64,000 nt of DNA from Dipylidium caninum. Taxonomy: Eukaryota; Platyhelminthes; Cestoda; Cyclophyllidea; Dipylidiidae. The translations under genes and the position numbers were made by a program. The stretch lies in contig QEYB01001217.1 in assembly GCA_017562135.1 (NCBI GenBank), positions 434,001 through 498,000 on the forward strand, given 5' to 3'. Positions 45,627 to 56,788 of this stretch are shown one piece after another (the stretch's first letter is position 1; every line of letters begins with the position of its first letter). The notes under the pieces were generated by a model. It was not told the origin of the DNA. It saw only the letters and a program-made list of their open reading frames with translations, and made no database searches.

Positions 45627-48582
45627 AACTTCTTATTCTTCTGGCCAAAGGAGGGTGGGCGAACCCCAACTGTTCCGCATTTAGGGCTGTGTCGATCCGC
45701 CAAACGGTTGAAACAATGGCTGGCGAATTGGATTATCCATGGGATTGCGTAAGTTTAAGTGGGAGTTACAATGACTTCTTTTTATGTATTGCATTTCGTG
45801 ACATTTGGCTAATGCGTTTGTCCCCAAACTCTTCTTTATTTGGGCGTTGCCAACATCAAATTTATTGACGAGGAGAAATGATTCTAAAATGATGCTACCC
45901 AAAGCACAATGGAGACTTTTTCATCGACTGCCTGAACTTATCCCGAGGAAACACGAAGGCGCGGCTCACCGCACTGTAACTACAGAAATGCTAGTGACTG
46001 AGAAGATGAAGAAAGGAAAAAGAAGAAGAAGAAGCCGTTTACTCTTTTGCATACACGGACGAACACCGTTGTGAATGTCATGGTTTGTGCTTAAAATTTA
46101 GATGAACACAAAAAATCCGTCTCTCGGTGGTGGGATTTTGTGGGAACAAGGGAGCCAACAATCTGAGACGGAGTAATAGGACATTTGGCACTCAACTCCT
46201 CCTGAAACCCCCCTGCGGTAGTGTTGTATGCGTTACGGAAGCAAAAGCCACATTCGTGCATGCGCACTTCCGGTGCGGTTTAGGAGTGTAAAAATATTTT
46301 AAACAGTTATTTATAGAGAGCAGAGAGCTTCTCCACGGTCGAGAGTACAATTTTGCTTGGAGGGTCCTCGATAATGGATGGCGTTGGACGCAGGCGATGG
46401 TGAGGCAGCAACAACGTTTAAAGAAATGCCCTTTAAAAATTGCTCAAAACACAGACAGGTAAGTGCTAAGACTGTGAAAAACGGTAATTCAAGTTTGAAT
46501 TTTTAATTGTGTCATTTTCACACCAGTACTCTAAGCCGACAGGCTCGAAGGGCCGCGACAATCACCGCAACATCGATGTGACGATATAGCCGCGATTTGA
46601 GCCTCGTCGCGATGATCTCCGTCTTGACATGATATGCCATCGTCGATGCGAGAAGCAAGACGAAGGCGATACCAGTGGACGTCGAACAGGGGCTAAAAAT
46701 GTATTCGGGCTGTTAATTCAGCGCCATTTACTCACCGGAAATCCCTCAACTTCGAGGCTTGTGGGTCGACGCATCGAGTCCCGCCTGACGTGTGGCGGAC
46801 ATACCTCAGAGCCCGTGGCCCGTCTCCCTGCCGCCCGTGTGCACCTCTGCCTGCTCGCCTATTTGTCGGCCGCTTTGGGGCTTTCGTAAAGCAGGTTCTA
46901 TGCGTCGAGCCCAGAATACAATGCTCACAGGTTCAGTGGCACCATACTACTGTGAAAGTCATGAGTAGCGAATCGTAAAATATCGCTTACATGTTTTTCG
47001 CCGGTTGCTTATTCGGATGCTAAGCTCCGTTAAAATCTTTAATTATTATGGCACAAGGTACTAGGAAGGAAGAGCATTGGATAGTTGATCCAAAAAGGGT
47101 GAAATGATGGAAAGCAGGGCGCTGAATTAGCGCTTACGATTTAAGTAGCAACGACCGCTTCTCGTCAGTTGTACAAAGAAGATCCTTTAAAGGGTTACAA
47201 TAATCTGATGTTTGAAATTCAAAATTTATGATGGAGGAGTTCAGACGCAAGCGTCTCCTTTACTCGTTAGCATACAGGAGACAGCCGGTAAAGGGAAATT
47301 CCATCAAATAATTCGGTTAAATTTCGCTGTGTTGAGAACAATGTGATTCGGCGAAATGTCTTCGACCAATCGTCCTGTCCCCTTAAAGTCATCTCTGTCT
47401 TCATCCGTTGATAGAGTGCAGCCTATTCACAAAACGGAACGGTTTAGCTAGGCGCCAAAGTCGGAGGCTGAGAAGAGGAGAAACTGGCTTCTTTCGCGAC
47501 AACCGCATGGCAGAATTGCGGCCCATTTGAACTTAAAAAGGTCTCTCGGTTTTTCACAGGAAGTCGTTTAACGCCACTGACGATGGGTAAAGCCTATTTA
47601 ATATTTATTAGAAAATGGCCCTTTTTCTGCTTCCTACGCAAAATCGCAATAGAAATCTACAAGTATTGCCCACACTTGTAAACACTTTGATAGGAAGAAT
47701 AGTTAAAGTTGGGGGAGCGGCTTGTGCGCAGTAAATCCTCTCCACTCATCTCAAAATACTGCCGCGGGTTCGACCTTGCCTCTCCCGAGGAGTTGTCATT
47801 TGCCCCTGTGTGTCAATCAAAATGTCACCAAGGGTTCTAGTAACTCCCTTGCAGTGGACGAATTAGAGGAGCATGGGGAGAAAGGGTATGGAGGAAGACG
47901 GTGCCTTAAAGCGAAGGAAATATGGCTGTTGAGCATGCTACTAAGAGTGTGAAGTAATGAGAAAAGGAAGGGCTCGAAATGAGGATTGGAGCGCGAAATA
48001 GGCTGCAGACAGGGTTAAGAACTCTACGAGTGTGGTTGGACGGGATGGAAGCCCCACGCTCATCGCGAATGCGGGGACGGGCGGGCTCGGGCGAACCACA
48101 CTCTCGGCGAGTGTCAATAAAAAGGAGAAAAGTTAGTTGGTTCCCAAAAACGGGATTTAAGTGCTTAATTAGCATACAGTGGGGGTGGACAGACTAGGTG
48201 ATTTAATGTCACAGTAGTTGTTTCTTTGACGTCACCATTTCCACAGCTGAAGAATTCAAGGCCACGCAACAAATAGCCTGACAGTTGATGAATAGTCGCC
48301 TTTTATCTGTGAATAAACAGCAAAGGTATTCTTGACTCCTCTCCGACACCACTTTGTGCGGCACGTCCGGAAGTACCACCGCAACAGCCCGACTGACAGC
48401 TGAGAGGGAAAAAGTCTCGTGGGACTACCACAAAGTTCTACTCGGTTAGTTTTCGTGTTCTCACGTTACCCCGTTGTCAAGGCACACTGGCACCATTTAC
48501 TGCTAGCTGGCAAGTGGATCGAGTTGATCTCCAGCTCGCTGGTTGCTTTGCCACCTTATTAATTCGCTCAGTGGCATGAAGG

Positions 48583-49053
48583 GTGACTGGAGCGATCACC
48601 GGAGTGGTTAATCGCTCGCATAAACAATGGTACAAAGCGCCAGCATTCACAAATCACGAAATCACCCGCGTCACACCAACGTGTAGTGCAATGGTGCTCA
48701 TTCAGCCTATTAAAACTACTAGTCAGTTGAAAGCTGAGGCTGCAGCGGTGCATAAACCGACTCTTCTCAGTCTGGTACAACGGAGGCACAGCGAACACGT
48801 TAATGAACCTGAGTTGTCCCCTCTGGATACCATCCGCACGCGGCTTATGGAACAGCGAAAGCAGTCGACAAGCGCAAACGCCAATCATGTCCCCGATGAC
48901 AAGCAGTCAACATCGCCGCCGCAATCGGTTGACGAGGAGAGCCATCATGTGCTGCCGAACAAAGCAGACATGTCGGATAATGTCTTCGAGAAGTTGGATG
49001 AAGAGGAGGAGGAAATCAAGAAGCTGGATGAGACGGACCTTATTCAGATGTAA
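48583..49053 (+). CDS. Hypothetical protein, 3' exon with acidic C-terminus
   Basis: An open frame ends at TAA 49051-49053. The first reliably coding-looking part starts around 48,690. Near 48780 it encodes LLSLVQRRHSEHVNEPELSP, then LDTIRTRLMEQRKQ. It ends with the acidic helix FEKLDEEEEEIKKLDE near 48990-49035. I recognise no family. A splice acceptor could be ctcattcag ahead of the CCTATT codon near 48708. The final codons overlap a potential donor (CAGAT|gtaact), so this might instead be an internal exon. Confidence 0.4.
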   Translation: MTGAITGVVNRSHKQWYKAPAFTNHEITRVTPTCSAMVLIQPIKTTSQLKAEAAAVHKPTLLSLVQRRHSEHVNEPELSPLDTIRTRLMEQRKQSTSANANHVPDDKQSTSPPQSVDEESHHVLPNKADMSDNVFEKLDEEEEEIKKLDETDLIQM

Positions 49054-49180
49054 CTGTTTGAGTTGCTTTTTATCTCAATACACGTTTTTGCCATTACAAA
49101 ATAGCTTCATTGAGCTTTCATTAGTTAATTTAATTCACCTTCGCCTCAGTACCACAGTTCTCGTTTCTTTAGGACGAGGC

Positions 49181-49199
49181 GGAGGAGGAGGAGGAGGAG
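49181..49199. repeat. (GGA)n tract
   Basis: Six GGA units downstream of the hypothetical exon ending at 49053. Confidence 0.85.
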
Positions 49200-50623
49200 A
49201 CGGGACTTGAAACGGTCCCCCTCCTCATTCTGTGGTTAAGGAAATGTGGCCTTTCACCTGCACCTCATAGTGCTTTCAAGAGAGAGCATTTTGGATTGAT
49301 AGCAACCTTGTTCTCCTGTTAATTACACGTGAGAGGGCTGCTGATATGTGAGACGCGGGCGCGGGGACAAACACATCGTCTGCCTCTGTGTGTGTTGCGT
49401 AGGTGTAAGGCACTGGTTATGGGTCGCTGCCGAGGCTCTGAGCACGGAGCAGCCTTACACTCAGTGGAGAGAGTTCGGGTTGCGGGGAGTCCCCACGCAC
49501 AAGGTCATCCACGTCCCATCAAGGAGGTCACACGCAGACTCGACAACTTTTGCGCAACTCAACTTATCAGCCCAGTGTGCTTGTTGACGTACTCTCACTA
49601 CTAGACATCCAATTTGCCGTTTTCCTATTCTACACGTGTGGTGGATTTGTGCATTTTCCCCTGCGTGATTACTGTTTGCCTCCTTCGAAATACGCCTGCC
49701 AAAAGTTGAGGCAATGATAACGTGTCACTCGATTGACAGCAGCAAGAGCACTCTGCTCGAGCTCGGAGAGAACGTGGGCTGACAGGCAGGAGGGATTATG
49801 CCTTAACACTGAAAACATTCCCGCCTTTTACCAGATGACTTGTCAATGGACTTCCTGACACCTCGCGTCCGCCGCAAGAGCTGGGACCAAAATGGGATGC
49901 ATAAATTGGCAATTGGGCAAAATAGTTGTTGTTTTTGAAAGTGATGTTGGACTTCAACTGCTCTCCAGGATTGATTGGGCTCAGTCGGAGCGAGTGAGCC
50001 TACAGGGTGCATTTTGACAAGACGACAAACAGGCTATTGCATCCCACACCCCCGTCGACGTAGTCGCATAAGTGAAATGTAAATGTAAATGCACAAGAGC
50101 AAACCTTTCCCACATTGTCACCAACTGCGGCGGAGTAGAGGTAAATGCAAATTTCTTGCCTCGTGGCTCACGTTCTTACCACGAAGGGCAACTAGGATGG
50201 AGATGCTAAGCAGTGCCACAAATTACTATAATTTCGCTTGGACCATTGTCAGAATTTACGTCATTTTTCCGAACCGTTAATTGTTACCGAAATTAGTCAC
50301 TATGGGACGAGATCACTAACAGCTAATCATTTAATTCTGGGCTATTCTGTACTTCATCTTTGGCCTACCACCGCGTTGAACGATCGTTTTGGGACTCAAA
50401 ATTGGGGCTCTTACTGCTGACATGCATCATGGGAGGGTCAGGAGGGAGATCTTTTAGGAAATCGCTGTGGGGGCCTCAAAAGTCCCCTTCGGTGAATTGT
50501 TGGTCAGCAGGATAATACCCGAATTTCCTATTCACCACTGTGGAGATGGCGGAGTTGTGCCTTAACTGCCAAATAATCCACGTGACACTTTCAAACGCGA
50601 GTCTTCAAATCAATCTCGTGCAG

Positions 50624-51348
50624 TGATTGCAGATGCAGCTATTCTCTTGGCCGAATTTCTATTAAAAATGGCCAAAGTTATGGAGTTTTACAGTTTACAC
50701 CCTATTCTAAATGGCCGTCTTCTAAGAATGCATAACTCACGCTACGAAACTGATCCTACAACTTGGGTAGATGAAGCTGATGATACTATTCGCCTGGCTA
50801 CCGACGAATTTACTTTCAACACAAATGCAAAAGCTACGACCACTTCACCGGATCGATTAAAAAAGATTTTTGCTGACCGCCAATCGCATCGCAGCCTTGC
50901 CGAGCAGAAGGTCAGTGAGTGGCTGCTCAAGTACAGCTCGTATACGCACATTCCGCCGAAAGATATGAGCGACGTGCCGGATAACATTTGGGCACCCCTC
51001 GATATCGATCGGAGCTCGAAAAATAATGCTTCCTCTGATTTTGTGGGTGCAAAACGCCACAGAAGCAGCACTGCGTCCCGCGTTGAACGCAAGTCGGCGT
51101 ATCTTACCAAAGAAAGACATCTTGGCGCATCGCCCAAAATTCCGCCCACTTCGGCCGGCCGAAGTAAACCCTCAGACAGTAGGGGCCATCAGCCCTACTT
51201 CTTTGAACCACCTATCAGAAAAGCTGCCTGTTCCTTGAAGGTGACCAATGATTCAGATAAATCGATTTCATTGAAAAGAATGGAAAATTACATGAATGTG
51301 AGTAGAGGACTGTTAAAAGGCTCTCGGGTAATATCGCAAAAACGATGA
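50624..51348 (+). CDS. Hypothetical protein, terminal exon of an unidentified gene
   Basis: A frame open from 50566 runs to TGA at 51346-51348. A good acceptor (tctcgtgcag, ending 50623) gives a likely exon start at 50624, in phase 1. About 240 codons include the hydrophobic helix AAILLAEFLLKMAKVMEFY, the acidic WVDEADDTIRLATDEF and a basic Ser-rich C-terminal third (KRHRSSTASRVERK). The coding look is strong: it is continuous, with balanced composition and an ATTAAA signal 190 nt after the stop. I do not recognise the family. No transmembrane or enzymatic motif is evident, and relation to the 48.6-kb segment is unproven. Confidence 0.6.
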
Positions 51349-51533
51349 GTTTCTTTTCGGATTTATTTGCTATTCCCAATTTTTTTACTTGTTTAAGTTA
51401 CACTGTTACTAATGCTTTACTTTCACCTTGTTTGCCTGATTCTACGTATTTCACATTCTGAGTGAAAATGGATTGGAAGAGAGAAATCAGGAACTACAAG
51501 ATGTTCCATTTTAACAAAAGTAATCTGTTGAAA

Positions 51534-51539
51534 ATTAAA
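51534..51539 (+). promoter_or_regulatory. Polyadenylation signal variant ATTAAA
   Basis: ATTAAA, the commonest AATAAA variant, lies about 190 nt downstream of the stop of the hypothetical gene ending at 51348. An AATAAA further on (about 51710) is an alternative. Confidence 0.4.
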
Positions 51540-53457
51540 GTATATAGGTAAGTGATGCGGAGAATCCGGCATACTCACCATCCCGCGTAGTGAGTGACGC
51601 TAACCTTGAGTTTTGGTCCTGGCGTCTTCCACCCACACAGTTGAGATGATGTTTCCTAAGCTGCGTCTTCCGTTAACTCAAGGATACACTACTGGGTATG
51701 TGGGTCCAAAATAAATTATATCCATATGTAGCTTGTTCTCTTTAAGAGCCATGAAATTCGGGCAATGAGAAGGAAGCAGCAGGCGTACAGGATGAGGCTA
51801 TTGACATTACCTTAGGACGCTGAGTAATTCAATCCTTTCCAAATGCAATTAAAAAGTGCTTTTTAACTGCGCTCTTAAGGCGGCATGAGTCCTCAATTGT
51901 CATCACCTCGGGTTCAAATAGATTGTCGCCGACGTTTATTAGGTGACGATGACAGAACCGTGACAGAATGATGCCCCTGTGCACAGCCTGCGTTCGGCTT
52001 CCTTTAGACTTCGTGCTTTCTCGGGCGAGACAGTCGGAGTTCAGCCTCGGGGACGCGCCACTGACTAAGCAATCGAAGGGGCACACGGCAAGGATCGACT
52101 TGACCTGATTTCCGGGACAATCGATTACTTTAATTGCATCTCACTGTCCTGTCGATTTACAGTCGTTCCGCCGTGCGTCAAGGGACGCGTTGCCGGAGCG
52201 ACGGCATTCGGGCACTGATGGATCGCGTGGACGCGTTAGATGCTCCTTGCCACTAAGACATAAAGCTTTGAGGACCCCTTCGTGATGGGAGAAGAGCGTG
52301 AAGGGGACATTAACTCCCGGCGTCAGGCACCGACTTACCTGCAAGACAGATGTGGGAAACTGGATTAGGAACATTGCTGGAAGTTTATCAGGGTTGGTGA
52401 AAAGCTGACTTGTATTAGCACAGAGTATTGTCAATAAAAGAATGTAAGAGATATTTGAGGGGATTTTGAATTTTTGCTAGGCTGGAAACGGACGTTGAGT
52501 TTAAGTAAAAAGAAGCACAATTCTTCACATCATTTATTATATCCATTCGAAATAATTCTTATTGGTATTTACCAACGGTTGAGTAGGCCTTTTTGAGAAA
52601 ATCTCTTTTTATAGACTTAATAGACGATTCAATTTCTTCTACAATATTACTTTTATTTTGCACTTTTTGCCTCTCAAAAATAATTTATTGTTACGGACGA
52701 CGAAATAGTAGGTTAATATGTAGAATGCAGAAAAATTCATAATATAATGTGGAAAAATGCTAAATGTGGAAGCACGTCTATTCGATTTACTCTCATCGCA
52801 CACTTCCTCATCGCGACTGAGGCCTCTCACAGTGTTCACCTTGTTTTGCCGTGAAGCCCTTTCACAAAAGGTGGTTTCTCGACTTTCCCAGTCAACTTAC
52901 TACACGTATCGCACAAGTTATGAGAACATTCTCCGACGGCAGCCGTGAGACTGGCGTTTTCACTGTGAAGCCTCATGCCCAATGGAGTGCCACTGACTCA
53001 CTGATGACAGTGGCGACAGTCCTCGTGAGACGGAAGTTTGTACCACCTACAGAAACGCCGAGGGGTCACATTAACGTGGGTCGCTTTAACTCTTACCGGC
53101 GAAACAAAAGCCTTTAAATGCGAGCGGGTGGAGACCGTCGCCACCCTCTGCTAGGCCGTTTCGGGAACTTTCGGCCTCGTGGCAGTGGCAGAGTGAACCC
53201 TGCTTTTTTGTCTATAGGAATTCTAGTCGACCCTCCTCTCTAAACCTTTGGCGGCAAACTGTTATCCTCTTTGCTTTACTCATTTCCATGTTAGAGGTGT
53301 GAAATAGGGTTGAACCCCTTCGTTCCTGAAAATTTTTCAGGTGCCCACTTCAAGGATCATTTAAAGCAGCGTAGTGTATGAAGAGGACTTGGCAAAAGCG
53401 TTCTCGGTGTCTGAAAGTGGGTAGGTGGACTGCGTCCAGTCGGAAACAGACGGTTCG

Positions 53458-53476
53458 CCCCCCCCTCCCCCCCCCT
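53458..53476. repeat. Poly-C tract
   Basis: Two C-runs split by a single T. Confidence 0.85.
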
Positions 53477-54468
53477 CGGGGCTGTCGGCGTTAAGACGGG
53501 TGAAAAGGCTGGTGTCTACGCCGCGGTGGTGAGTCACAACTCTTGAGTGCCATTGAGAAGGAGTAAACAGGACTGTCATCCACACGCCGAGCAAAAGACG
53601 CCTTCATTGAGTTGGCCCGCGTGTTCTACGGGCACAGGGTGCAACTGCGTGGTAATGCGAGCGCCCCGTCACCACTCCGAGTTCTCACGAAGCCTGGTCG
53701 CCACCGCGGGGCTCCAGTCTCGCCTGCTTCACCTGTAGCCTCTCCCTTCAACAAATTCGCGCCCATTGCTCGGTTGAAAAAATCCTGCTCACTAATTTAT
53801 GGAGAGGGAGCGGAATGCAGCCATTTTGGTTCCACTCATCCTGGCTTCTGGCCGGAGAGGTGGCCTCTCGCATCCTCAGAATCACTTCGGTAAAGAGCAT
53901 TTTCAGATGTCGACTTTTATTAAAGTACCTGAAATGTCGTGGCTTTCATTACCTCCCTAAGTCGTCTCGCTTTTGCCCTCAGGGGGTGTCGTATCAACTT
54001 TAAACCTAAAAACGGCACTTCGAAGAAAAAAAGACGTTTTTTAGGGGGTCGACACTTCATGGTGCGAGCACTTAAACTTTGCTTTTCAATAGACTTTGGT
54101 GTTAGACTACCGGAGAGACAACAAGCGGGCCTTCTGAAGTGTACCACAAAGGCTTGGCTCTGTGAAACATCCGAGAGTCCAACAGTTTCGGTGGAACGGT
54201 GTTGGACATCTCTGAGAGCTCCTCGCTCACCCGTTCAGTCCCGTTTACGCCACGGGGAAAAACTGGGTGCGAGTGGATGCGCCGCGATACCGGCCTTCAC
54301 GATATGTCCACGAATAATGGCTAACACAAATGTTTTCAACGCATTTAACTGACAGGGTTGTAATGTGAATGGCGAACGGTGTCAAGAAAGGGGAATGGGC
54401 TGTGATTCGCACTGAGAGAGTTATTTGGCAAAGTCGATGCCAACACACACAACAATGACAACGATTTG

Positions 54469-54492
54469 CGTGTGTGTGTGTGTGTGTGTGTG
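54469..54492. repeat. (GT)n microsatellite
   Basis: About eleven GT units after GCG. Confidence 0.9.
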
Positions 54493-54675
54493 TTTCTCGT
54501 TAAACGACATTGAGAAGAGAGCATTCTTACGGATGTGATGTTGATTTGGCGCGCCTTCTCGACCCGCGATCCACGAGACAGGGGATTCAACACGGTGAAG
54601 TGAAGGACCTCCTTCCTCGCTCGTGAGTAAACAATCACGGTAAAGTTAGCTACTTTGATGTGATGAGTGAGAGGG

Positions 54676-54699
54676 AGGCAAGCAGGCAGGCAGGCGGGC
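54676..54699. repeat. GGCA tetranucleotide repeat
   Basis: Five to six imperfect GGCA/AGCA units. Confidence 0.75.
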
Positions 54700-56749
54700 T
54701 GAGGACAACATAACTGTCGTAGTTATCTTCCTTCTGGGGGTGTAAACGAATAATTAAACCTAATGTGCTACTCTCGGAGTGGTAAATGCTGCCTAAATGA
54801 ATTGCCCTTTGAGCATGAATGCTCACCTTAGGAAATGAACCTTACAAAACAACAGTAAATCCCGTTAAAGTGCATCTATGGCGCTTTCTTCAAGGGACAA
54901 GCACAACGGTGGATGAGGCAATCGGAGCATTTTTCGGTCCGAGGTGAAGTGAGACAGTCGATGTTCTTCACTTCAGTGTCACTTACATGCTAATAAAATG
55001 TGCTCTGCACGGTGACCCAGAAAGCTTCAGAAGTTTGACCTCTGCGGCCGACGATCCCTCTGAGATTTTGGCGTGTGGGCTTTAGAGAAAACACCGTCCC
55101 CCATTTAACCAGCAACAGAAGGCTTGGGTGTCCTCTTACATTCAACAAGATAAAACTACGATGCAACTGTTGTGTCGCGAGATCTCAGCATTCTTCTTCT
55201 GAGTTGTGCCACACGGCTACTTTGCTCTTTAAGACTTAGTTCTGTATTAATTGAGTTGGTGGATGAGTGTAAAGGGTGTGATTATGCATACGTTAACTTA
55301 CCAAATGATGCGCGCGCTTTCCTGGTTCACCGGATACCAGGTTTTATTCACCTACACAGTTTTCGCTTGTGGGAAAAGTTAGACAGTACTGACGAATTGG
55401 ACTGATTTTGATCTCGACAGCGGGAACATTGGCGTCGTATTATATAACTTTCGCACTTTTTTAATGTCGGAAGTTGTCACTATTAATGCGCTTAGGTGGT
55501 TAGTAAAAACGATCCTGTCTAGTATTCAGGCTTGAGCGTTTCATACCACTCTCGCGCTTTTTAATAGCTGAAAGTAATAACAGACTGAATTATTATGGTC
55601 TAATAGAGGGTTTATAAGTCTACCATTATAAATGGCCTATTAGCAGCTTCTAGATAAATTTTCTACAGCAATCATTTACTCTTCCGCAAATGGTTAAAGA
55701 TATACATGTGGTAAAAGTTGTGACCTCTTCTAAAGCAGGTTACAACCAATATTAAACCAACCAGAGTCTTATAAACATCATTAACCTCTTTGAAACAGTC
55801 TTTATTCAAGGACGCAGGTGAAATGCCAAGTTTTCACTGCAGTACAAATCGTAGGCTTGTATGAATAGGATAAGCTGTTTCCGTGTCTTATAATAAAAGA
55901 AGTGGGGAATTGTCGATATCTGAAATAAATCAGGCAATTCACACACAAGAAATACACGCTTTTTATGAACAAGAAACACTACCTTTGAAGAGATTTGAAG
56001 GAACATGTTTGGGATTTTGAATAATCAACTAACTGACAAGTTTTCGACATTTCCATCAGAGTCGCTTTTATTGGGCTTGATTTTCGAATTTCTTTTATTT
56101 GGCACGAGAGTCTATCATTTCTACCTAAGGGCAAAACTCTGTGTCGGTGGACGCTAAACGCTACAGCCGTGGTTACACCAGGGCTTGCTTTGGGAATGAA
56201 GGACCTCTATTTAAGTAGGTCGAGGGTCACTATGTCTATAAACACATATTTGAGAATGACACGAGTGACGATCCGAATGACGATACTTTGAGACAAGATT
56301 TTCAGATCACGCTAAGGAAAAAGGGAAAAATAGAAGACGTGAATTATGAGAAATCTTACTCGACGCAATGTGAAATAAGTGGGGGAGGGGAGGGGGATAG
56401 TGCTGTAAGCCGCTCCCTCAGCTAACTTATATAAGAAATGACATGCCTGCTTGAGGAAGGACGCTTATTGACCCTCAACATGTTCATTTAACAAGTTCAT
56501 TGGGTAGATTGTAAAGTATTCGCGAGGATCATGCACAGGTGGCCAATTGTTAACAGCAGTTTTATTAAATTCAAATCCAGAAGGATTTCATTGTGATATA
56601 CCCTATGCGAGACATAATATCAATATGTTAGTTTTATATGACTACCTTAGTTGAAATGAACTTGTGATTCTACTTTCAAATGAGCCAATAATACTATTGA
56701 GTAGCCAATCGTTTCAATGACCAATAAAAACAGGGCATTCTTTTGACTA

Positions 56750-56788
56750 TTTATAACTCGATATAAATCTACTTATAGAGCTCTATTA
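56750..56788 (+). promoter_or_regulatory. FBXW9: TATA-like motif or trans-splice acceptor before the FBXW9-like start
   Basis: AT-rich sequence with tataact and tataaat is followed by ctacttatag (AG at 56777-56778), ten bases before the ATG. Many flatworm mRNAs receive a spliced leader, so this AG may be a trans-splice site. Equally it may be a plain core promoter with a short leader. Confidence 0.3.

Larger units (their letters stand above)
36640..48500. other. Long gene-poor region
   Basis: About 12 kb without a recognisable gene. It contains scattered ORFs of 60-190 codons with no identified domain, homopolymer tracts (C17 at 42321-42337, G-rich 45606-45626), a (GTT)n-like tract at 45115-45144 and CTGTCTGTCTG-type pyrimidine repeats near 44909. 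The longest open frames here are 43861-44421 and 44598-45098 (+). Upstream exons of the orphan genes at 48.6 and 50.6 kb could lie here but cannot be placed. Confidence 0.5.
51560..56750. other. Intergenic region upstream of the FBXW9-like gene
   Basis: No recognisable gene. It contains a poly-C tract (53458-53476), a (GT)n microsatellite (54469-54492) and a GGCA repeat (54676-54699). Composition becomes clearly AT-rich from about 55.4 kb. The end, near 56745-56780, has TATA-like sequence (ttataactcgatataaat) shortly before the FBXW9-like start. Confidence 0.5.

Noticed and set aside
46378..46458. Short Met-initiated frame ending in a perfect CAG|gtaagt donor, a possible first exon
   Set aside because: Only 27 codons, with no partner exon that can be joined in phase with confidence.
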